6,168 nucleotides of DNA from Verrucomicrobiota bacterium (GTDB lineage Bacteria; Verrucomicrobiota; Verrucomicrobiia; Limisphaerales; UBA9464): the NCBI GenBank assembly GCA_947454295.1, contig CANGMO010000146.1, positions 1-6,168 on the forward strand, given 5' to 3'. The notes under the pieces are model-generated. The model made no database searches. It was not told the origin of the DNA and saw only the letters and a program-made list of their open reading frames with translations. A program made the position numbers and the translations under genes. Of this stretch, positions 1-4,673 are shown in pieces. How positions within the stretch are numbered: the first letter of the stretch is position 1; each line of letters begins with the position of its first letter.

Positions 1-34
1 CATCCCTTCAACTGCCGGATTCAAGTTCAAGAGA

Positions 35-1834
35 CTAGAACAGGACTGAGTGCTGGGCGGGGTCTTTGAGCATGGTCTCGCGCAGCAGACGCAGGGGCGG
101 GCCGCCGTGGCGGAGCACCTCGTCGTGGAAGCGCTGCAACGAGTACGCGGTTCCTTCCTGATGCTTCCAGTCTTCGCGCAGTTTGAGGAACTGCAGCTTG
201 CCGAGGGTGTAAAAGCAGTAGCCGGGATCAAACGTGCCGCGAATCGCCTCTTGGCGGGCGGGCTTCTCCTCGTAGTGGCAGTTCTCGACGAAGAACTTGG
301 TGGCATCGTCGAGACTCATGCCGAAGCAGTGCATCTGCACGGATGCACAGAGCCGGCACACACGCAGCAGCGCCTCGTCCGACTGCGCGAGCCGATAGCT
401 TGCCGCACGGACACGGTCCTTCGCGGAGGCCCGCGCCGGATCGGCTGGCTGACCAAATCCCTCGGCCAGCAGCATCTGCTCGCTGTAGTGCGCCCAGCCC
501 TCGGCGAACGCATAGCTATAGAAGGCCTTTTGAACCGGTGAGGCGTCGGAGGCGTTGAGCGCGAGGAACTGCACATAGTGCCCCGGATAGGCCTCATGGA
601 TGCTCACCACATCGGTGGTGTAGTAGTTGAAGGCGGTCAGCCACTCCTCCTGCTGCGCCGGCGGCCAGTTCGGTTCGACCGGGGTGACGTAGTAATAGGC
701 CTGCGTCGCCTTCTTCTCGAACGGTCCCGGCGTGTCCATGGACGCGAAGCTGGTGGCCCGGAACGGCGGGAGCGTTTCGGTCACCTCGGCGCGCACCTCG
801 CTGGGCATGGTCAGGATGCGGTGATCCACCACGAACTGCCGGATCGCCTCCAGGTTGCGTCGCGTGTCGGCGATCAGTCGATCGGCGGTGGGATGATCGC
901 GCTGGATCCGCTTGAACACCTCGGTGGCGGGTCGGGTGGGATCGACATCCCGAGCCGCCGCCTCGAATCGGGTGGTTTCGGCCTTCAGCTCGCGCATGCC
1001 GAGTTCGAGGATTTTTTCCGGCGGAAGATCAATGAGTTCGGTGCCGAGCAGTCGCTGATACAACTCGCGCCCGATGGCGAACTCCCGCGTGGTCGCGGGC
1101 AGTCGATGCGTACGCAGCCAGATGGCAAACTCGCGATGCTCACGGGCAGCCGATTTCACCGTCGTCTCAAACCGCGCCAGCACCTCGGCATTGCCGCAGG
1201 CACGTCCCGCGGTCAGCACCTCGTTCTCCAAAAAGGCACCGGTGGCGTCGGCAATCTCGATGGCGGTTTCAACCCAGGGACGCGGGAGCACCGGTTCGAG
1301 CTGATTGCGGGCGATCGAAAAGACGGTTGGCGCCTGCGACAGGATCGACGTCAGATCGCGCACCCGCTCCACCAGTGGCTTCCAGTCGCGCTTGAGATAC
1401 AGGCTCACGTCGAGGCTCGTGAGATAGAACATCGGATTCCGCTCTGCCGCACGGACCCCCTCGAATTGCAGGAGGTCCCCATCGATGACGGTTTGCAGCA
1501 GGCGCACTTCGCCGTGGCGGCGCGATCCGGGTTTCAGCGCGAGCAACTCGGCATCCAGCCGGGCCCGCAGATCGCGAAGACGGACGGCTTCGGCCCGGAG
1601 TTCGGCGCGGGCAGGCAGGCGATACTGGCCATCGAATTCGTGCAGACCGAGGGCGCTCCCCGCCGCAGGTCGGCGCAGATAGTACTCGTGAATGAACTGA
1701 TTCGAATCAACGACAGCAGGCGTCGACGTTGCCACTGGCGCGGCGGACTGGCGGGATGGCGAACCTGAATTTGCCCCGCAGCCGGCAGCCAGAACCACCA
1801 ACGCCAACACCGGGAACAGCGATCGTCGCATCAT
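35..1834 (-). CDS. DUF885-family zinc metallopeptidase, predicted lipoprotein
   Basis: Probably a gluzincin-type peptidase of the DUF885 family, acting at the cell surface or in the periplasm; the substrate is unknown. Read from the ATG at 1834, the product has 599 residues, a usual family length. It begins MMRRS, followed by a hydrophobic stretch ending LAAGC, so a lipobox with Cys19 as the lipidated residue; Ala at -3 is less common than Leu. The body is a long helical region. The catalytic motif HEAYPGH lies at residues 413-419 (nt 598-578), giving two His ligands and the general-base Glu414. EGWAHY at 445-450 follows and probably supplies the third ligand, Glu445. An in-frame start at 1966 would put 44 Arg-rich residues before the signal peptide and run into the divergent regulator gene, so I rejected it. 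A weak GGTGA lies 7 nt before the chosen ATG; a second ATG follows directly at 1831. The stop is TAG at 37-35. Family assignment is firm; the biological role is not known. Confidence 0.93.
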   Translation of the reverse strand: MMRRSLFPVLALVVLAAGCGANSGSPSRQSAAPVATSTPAVVDSNQFIHEYYLRRPAAGSALGLHEFDGQYRLPARAELRAEAVRLRDLRARLDAELLALKPGSRRHGEVRLLQTVIDGDLLQFEGVRAAERNPMFYLTSLDVSLYLKRDWKPLVERVRDLTSILSQAPTVFSIARNQLEPVLPRPWVETAIEIADATGAFLENEVLTAGRACGNAEVLARFETTVKSAAREHREFAIWLRTHRLPATTREFAIGRELYQRLLGTELIDLPPEKILELGMRELKAETTRFEAAARDVDPTRPATEVFKRIQRDHPTADRLIADTRRNLEAIRQFVVDHRILTMPSEVRAEVTETLPPFRATSFASMDTPGPFEKKATQAYYYVTPVEPNWPPAQQEEWLTAFNYYTTDVVSIHEAYPGHYVQFLALNASDASPVQKAFYSYAFAEGWAHYSEQMLLAEGFGQPADPARASAKDRVRAASYRLAQSDEALLRVCRLCASVQMHCFGMSLDDATKFFVENCHYEEKPARQEAIRGTFDPGYCFYTLGKLQFLKLREDWKHQEGTAYSLQRFHDEVLRHGGPPLRLLRETMLKDPAQHSVLF

Positions 1835-1946
1835 ACGCACGTCACCGTATCCGAATCTCCGGGCACGGAAAGACCGATCCGGCACTGCCGCCAACTTCCG
1901 GCCGCTTCCTTGCCGACTCCCCGGAGGCCGGTTAAGGTCGGCGATC
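1835..1946. promoter_or_regulatory. Divergent intergenic region between peptidase and AraC genes
   Basis: These 112 bp separate two divergent start codons, so they should hold both promoters and any operator for the AraC-type regulator. I see no convincing -35/-10 pair on either strand. There is a 6-bp inverted repeat, CCGGCC at 1898-1903 and GGCCGG at 1926-1931, with 22 nt between. There is also an imperfect tandem pair, CTTCCGGCCG followed by CTTCCTTGCCG, at about 1895-1914. Either could be chance in GC-rich DNA. AAGG at 1934-1937 sits 9 nt before the GTG of the regulator gene and is a plausible ribosome binding site. Confidence 0.45.
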
Positions 1947-2948
1947 GTGGCGACTGGATCTCGCATTCACCCCGGACTCGTGGACGGTGGCGAAGCCATG
2001 CTCTGGCGGGCCGCTGGGGCGCGCTGGCGCCAGTTGTTCGGCGACTTTGGCCGCCTCGGCGTCAGCTTTGAATGGCATGAACTTTCAGGGGATCGCGACG
2101 TCGACTGGGCGCCATCCTTTCATCCCGACAGCCTGGAACTCTGCCTCAACCTGGGCGGTTCGGGAGAGTTGAACCTCGCTGGTGAGGTCCTCCGATTGTC
2201 GCCCGGCACCGCGGGTTTCTATCGGCAGGGACGTGACCCCTTCCAGGCGCGACGTCTCAGCGGATCGGCCCACCGGTTCATCACCGTCGAATTCTCATCC
2301 GCATTTCTATCGAGCCACCTGCAGGCCAATGCCGACGCGCTGCATCCCGTGGTCCGCGAGTGTCTCACTGGCTCCCGGGATCGCTCCGCGCTCGGGACAT
2401 TGGAGCCCCTGGGGCCTCGGCATCGCGACCTGGTGGCCAGTCTCCATCAGCCCCCAGTGCTCGCGGCGGCCCAACCGGTCTGGTACCAAGCCAAGGCGGT
2501 GGAGCTCATGGGGGAATTTCTGTTTCAGCCCCCCTCTGATCAGGAACTCTTCTGCCATCGACAGCATCGTGTGGCGCGCAGTCGCGTGGAGCGCGCCATG
2601 GATCGGATCAAGCAGGATCTCACCGCCCCACCCACGCTGGAGGCCTTGGGACGGGAAGTAGGCTGCAGCCCGTTCTATCTGAGCCGAACCTTTTCCAAGG
2701 AACTCGGGGTTACCATTCCGCAGTTCATCCGCCGACTGAGACTCGAACGCGCCGCGGATCTGCTTCGCGAAGGGAAGATGAACGTCACCGAAGTAGCGCT
2801 CGAAGTCGGCTACAACAGCCTGAGCCATTTCAGTCAGGCATTTCACCAGCACTTCGGCTGCTGCCCCGGATTGTTCCCCACGGCTACCGCCACCCAGCGC
2901 GCATCGCGACGAGCCGGTGACTCAGCGCCATCGCAGCCCGGCCGGTGA
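1947..2948 (+). CDS. AraC/XylS-family transcriptional regulator
   Basis: A 333-residue cytoplasmic DNA-binding regulator of ordinary AraC size. The N-terminal part (about residues 50-120) looks like the small cupin sensor domain of the family: a beta-rich stretch with GGSGEL and LSPGTAGFY, typical of the jelly-roll that binds a small ligand. The C-terminal domain (about 212-310) carries both AraC helix-turn-helix units. The first is at 231-250, with SPFYLSRTFSKELG giving the recognition helix. The second is at 279-302, with VALEVGYNSLSHFSQAF, the classic signature. The tail of the signature is odd: the usual FGxSPxxYR reads FGCCPGLFP, with two adjacent Cys (305-306) and no terminal Arg. The start is GTG with AAGG 9 nt upstream; an ATG at 1998 preceded by GGTGG is an alternative that would drop 17 residues. 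It is divergent from the peptidase gene, so that gene and its own promoter are candidate targets. The ligand is unknown. Its last 65 bp overlap the end of the convergent membrane-protein gene. Confidence 0.92.
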   Translation: MATGSRIHPGLVDGGEAMLWRAAGARWRQLFGDFGRLGVSFEWHELSGDRDVDWAPSFHPDSLELCLNLGGSGELNLAGEVLRLSPGTAGFYRQGRDPFQARRLSGSAHRFITVEFSSAFLSSHLQANADALHPVVRECLTGSRDRSALGTLEPLGPRHRDLVASLHQPPVLAAAQPVWYQAKAVELMGEFLFQPPSDQELFCHRQHRVARSRVERAMDRIKQDLTAPPTLEALGREVGCSPFYLSRTFSKELGVTIPQFIRRLRLERAADLLREGKMNVTEVALEVGYNSLSHFSQAFHQHFGCCPGLFPTATATQRASRRAGDSAPSQPGR

Positions 2949-3582
2949 ATTCAATGCTGCGCCCGGTCTGCAGAAATGCCTCGTAGAGATGGGGCACGGG
3001 AGATCCGCCACCGGTAAGCGGTGGCACGGCGGTCAGGATCATCAGCACGTTTCCAAGCCAGATGACCATGGCAGATAGCAGGTACCCTTCACCTGTGATG
3101 TCGGTCTGACGGATCCGGAGAATCCAAAGGGTGAGCGTCACGTGGAACCCATACGTGGCGCCCAGTCCGAAGTGAAAAACCGGGTCCACCCAGGGCGCCG
3201 GCCAAAACCACCGAACGGTGAGGGCCACGCCGGTGAACAGGGCGGTGTAGAACGGGAAAAAGTACGGAGCAAGGGCAATGAGCGTATTGCTGTGCGAGAG
3301 AACCACCTGCCCGCCCTTCGCGGTCGCCCGCAACGATTTCACCCTGGCACCAAACAGAAGTCCCCAAAGAGCGTGAGTGAGTTCGTGACCCACCACGTAA
3401 AGCCACACCGGTTTTGGCAGGACCAAAAACACGATTATCCACGCAGCGGTGCCCCCTCCAAAGGCGATCCAAAACTCCGCGGCGGCCACACTGCCCCGGA
3501 GGCAGTTCAGAGCGGCGATCGACGCTCCCGTGCAAATCGGCAGGAGCGCCAGCGCGAGGAGCCAGCGTGCAAGTCGTCTCAT
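2884..3582 (-). CDS. Polytopic membrane protein with HELTH motif, M50-like metallopeptidase
   Basis: A 232-residue integral membrane protein resembling small M50 (site-2-protease-like) members. Hydrophobic segments are visible at about residues 5-25, 36-55, 59-78, 100-124, 135-155 and 168-188. The zinc motif HELTH (residues 66-70, nt 3387-3373) lies inside the third segment, as expected for an intramembrane protease, followed by ALWGLLFGARV. A downstream ALAPYFFPFY stretch is typical of M50-like proteins. The third metal ligand is less clear: Asp161 in TDITGEGY is the best candidate, but the usual LDG/NPDG motif is not visible. If active it would cleave a membrane-bound substrate, perhaps an anti-sigma factor or a remnant peptide; nothing here identifies one. 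A non-peptidase role is possible. The ATG at 3582 is preceded only by a weak ACGGG. The TAG stop lies within the 3' end of the convergent AraC gene (65-bp overlap). Confidence 0.85.
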   Translation of the reverse strand: MRRLARWLLALALLPICTGASIAALNCLRGSVAAAEFWIAFGGGTAAWIIVFLVLPKPVWLYVVGHELTHALWGLLFGARVKSLRATAKGGQVVLSHSNTLIALAPYFFPFYTALFTGVALTVRWFWPAPWVDPVFHFGLGATYGFHVTLTLWILRIRQTDITGEGYLLSAMVIWLGNVLMILTAVPPLTGGGSPVPHLYEAFLQTGRSIEFTGRAAMALSHRLVAMRAGWR

Positions 3583-3662
3583 GACCCGTCAGGAACAGCG
3601 ATTCCCGGGATTTCAGCAGGCTCGTGGCGGGAATGCCACCGTTCTTCCGCGCCCACAAACAC

Positions 3663-3676
3663 GGATGGATCCATCC
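3663..3676. repeat. Perfect 14-bp palindrome
   Basis: GGATGGATCCATCC is its own reverse complement with no spacer. It lies 5 bp from the base of the terminator hairpin and about 80 bp upstream of the membrane-protein start codon. A spacerless palindrome suits a dimeric repressor or a chance site better than an RNA hairpin. The function is unknown. Confidence 0.5.
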
Positions 3677-3681
3677 AAAGA

Positions 3682-3711
3682 AAAATGCCTGTCCAGAAGG
3701 ACAGGCATTTT
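3682..3711 (-). terminator. Rho-independent terminator, potentially bidirectional
   Basis: A perfect 13-bp stem, AAAATGCCTGTCC pairing with GGACAGGCATTTT, closes a 4-nt loop (AGAA on the plus strand). On the minus strand the stem is followed by TTTTTCTTT overall, a good U-tract. On the plus strand it ends in TTTTC. It lies about 70 bp downstream of the stop codon of the Ala-rich gene (3780), which is the only gene that transcribes into it with a nearby stop. It should end that transcript and insulate the membrane-protein gene downstream. Confidence 0.92.
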
Positions 3712-3779
3712 CAAATTCGAGAGCGTTACTGTTGGGCGATTGCCGCTAAACCGCGCTCTGGATGATGTTCCTGATTGGT

Positions 3780-4379
3780 TCAGGGAGCGATCACACCGTA
3801 GAGACCACCACGGGACGGGGTGTTGGTCGTCGTGGCCTTCGGAGCGGATCCGCCACCGAGGCCGGTCTGCTTGGAACCACTGGAGGTGATGAGGGCGGCG
3901 CTGCCGAGGGACTGACGGCCGCGAACCACGGACGCTTCGCGCTCGAAAGCGGCGGCGCGGGCCGGGATCTGGGCGGAGGCAGCAGCGACGATCACGTCAG
4001 AGGAGGCCGGGGCGCCCTGCACGGCAGCAGCAACGATGGTCAGCGCGCTGTCCGGAGCAGCTTCAACCGCAGCGGTCACAACAGCGGAAGCAACCTGAGG
4101 AGCGGCCTTAACGACGGCGGTGATCACCGGGCCAACCGAAGAGGGATAGGTGCGGGCAGCAGCCAGAACAGCGGCAACAGCAACCTGCTGCTTGTCTTCC
4201 TTGGCGGCATGAGCAACGGCCTTGGAAGCGACCGAGGGCATTTCAACCACCTTCGAAGACGCAACGGTCTTGGAAACCTTCTGCAGTTCCGCGGTCCCCA
4301 AAGCGAATGCAGGGGCGAGAGTCACGGTGGAAGCAGCGATCAGCGTAACCGCAAACTGTTTCATGGAAGAGGTTTTCAT
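3780..4379 (-). CDS. Exported Ala-rich protein with five 15-residue repeats
   Basis: I do not recognise a named family. Read from the ATG at 4379, the product has 199 residues. Residues 1-26 form a clear Sec signal peptide: MKTSSMKQ, a hydrophobic core, and an APAFA cleavage site. Next comes a Lys/Glu-containing helical region (27-64). Residues 65-139 hold five repeats of 15 residues, rich in Ala and Val, each ending in Pro (79, 94, 109, 124, 139), with AAP or GAP at three of the ends. The C-terminal 50 residues are Gly/Ser/Thr-rich and probably disordered. An ATG at 4406 would leave almost no leader behind the predicted promoter, and an ATG at 4364 would shorten the signal peptide N-region, so 4379 is preferred. 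No start has a Shine-Dalgarno sequence. The gene has its own promoter and terminator, so it is monocistronic. The product is probably a periplasmic or surface helical protein; its function is unknown. Confidence 0.85.
   Translation of the reverse strand: MKTSSMKQFAVTLIAASTVTLAPAFALGTAELQKVSKTVASSKVVEMPSVASKAVAHAAKEDKQQVAVAAVLAAARTYPSSVGPVITAVVKAAPQVASAVVTAAVEAAPDSALTIVAAAVQGAPASSDVIVAAASAQIPARAAAFEREASVVRGRQSLGSAALITSSGSKQTGLGGGSAPKATTTNTPSRGGLYGVIAP
3963..4187 (-). repeat. Five in-frame 45-nt units coding for a 15-aa repeat
   Basis: The units encode QVAVAAVLAAARTYP, SSVGPVITAVVKAAP, QVASAVVTAAVEAAP, DSALTIVAAAVQGAP and ASSDVIVAAASAQIP. The period is exactly 15 residues with no gap. Pro always closes the unit and the middle is Ala/Val/Ile-rich. 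Nucleotide identity between units is only moderate, so this is an old, diverged protein repeat and not a recent tandem duplication. Confidence 0.85.
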
Positions 4380-4673
4380 AAGCACTAGATTGAAAAAGAT
4401 GACCAACGCGGGCGTAGTTATGTCTTAAAGTGATGGGTGAGTCAACGGTTAGTTTTTTGAGGGACGACCATCAATTTTCCTGCACGCAGACTCTGTGCCA
4501 TTGTCATCCAAGCGAGTCACCCCTTGCACAAATCTGGAGCATTTCCGTATTGGGCCGTCTTCGGAAAAACTTTCTACTGACTTTCGCTGTACCTTAGGGC
4601 GGCGAACGCCCGGGGCAAGCACATTTTCGATCGTGGCAAGGGAGCTGCTTCTCTCGTATTCAACTCCCACACC
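4380..4673. other. 294-bp divergent intergenic region
   Basis: This region separates the Ala-rich gene (minus) from the DUF1800 gene (plus). The left end holds the minus-strand promoter. The rest is AT-richer than the flanking genes. A compact GC hairpin, GGGCG-GCGAA-CGCCC, is at 4597-4611, with no T-run after it, so it is not a terminator. For the plus-strand gene I found no good promoter: TTGGGC (4550-4555) with TCTACT 17 bp on is only a weak match. Short open frames on both strands here have no start signals or recognisable product. Confidence 0.55.
4417..4445 (-). promoter_or_regulatory. Sigma70-like promoter of the Ala-rich gene
   Basis: On the minus strand, TTGACT (4445-4440, 5 of 6 consensus bases) is followed after exactly 17 bp by CATAAC (4422-4417, 4 of 6). 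Transcription would begin near 4410, giving a leader of about 30 nt before the ATG at 4379. The surrounding DNA is AT-richer than the genes. The position supports the 4379 start over the one at 4406. Confidence 0.65.

Larger units (their letters stand above)
3583..3779. other. Intergenic region with palindrome and terminator
   Basis: This 197-bp region lies between two minus-strand genes. Its right half holds the trailer and terminator of the Ala-rich gene. Its left half (3583-3662) must hold the promoter of the membrane-protein gene, but no clear -35/-10 pair is visible there. A short hairpin, GTGGC/GCCAC, is at 3624-3628 and 3635-3639. The strong terminator between the genes argues that they are separate transcription units. 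Confidence 0.6.

Noticed and set aside
1..34. TTCAA-containing short repeats downstream of the DUF885 stop, considered as a terminator
   Set aside because: There is no stem-loop followed by a T-run in the 34 bp available; the real terminator, if any, lies outside the window.
578..1768. A 396-codon open frame on the plus strand inside the DUF885 gene
   Set aside because: It is antisense to a gene with a clear lipobox and an HEAYPGH motif. Its product is Arg/Gly/His-rich with no recognisable domain, as expected from the opposite strand of GC-rich coding DNA.
2307..2852. A 181-codon minus-strand open frame inside the AraC gene
   Set aside because: It is antisense to the well-conserved helix-turn-helix domain, and its product shows no recognisable feature.
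3720..3759. Inverted repeat AGAGCG/CGCTCT between the Ala-rich stop and the terminator
   Set aside because: It has only 6 bp with a 28-nt loop and no T-run; it is likely chance.
3142..3765. A 207-codon plus-strand open frame across the membrane-protein gene
   Set aside because: The product is Arg/Pro/Ser-rich with no domain, and the frame crosses the terminator hairpin. The minus frame has ordered membrane segments and HELTH.
3762..4388. A 208-codon plus-strand open frame covering the whole Ala-rich gene
   Set aside because: The product is Gly/Asn/Ser/His-rich low complexity and has no start signal. The minus-strand frame has a signal peptide, an exact protein repeat, a promoter and a terminator.
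4597..4611. GC hairpin considered as a terminator or riboswitch element
   Set aside because: The stem has only 5 bp, no T-tract follows, and no upstream gene on either strand would end here.
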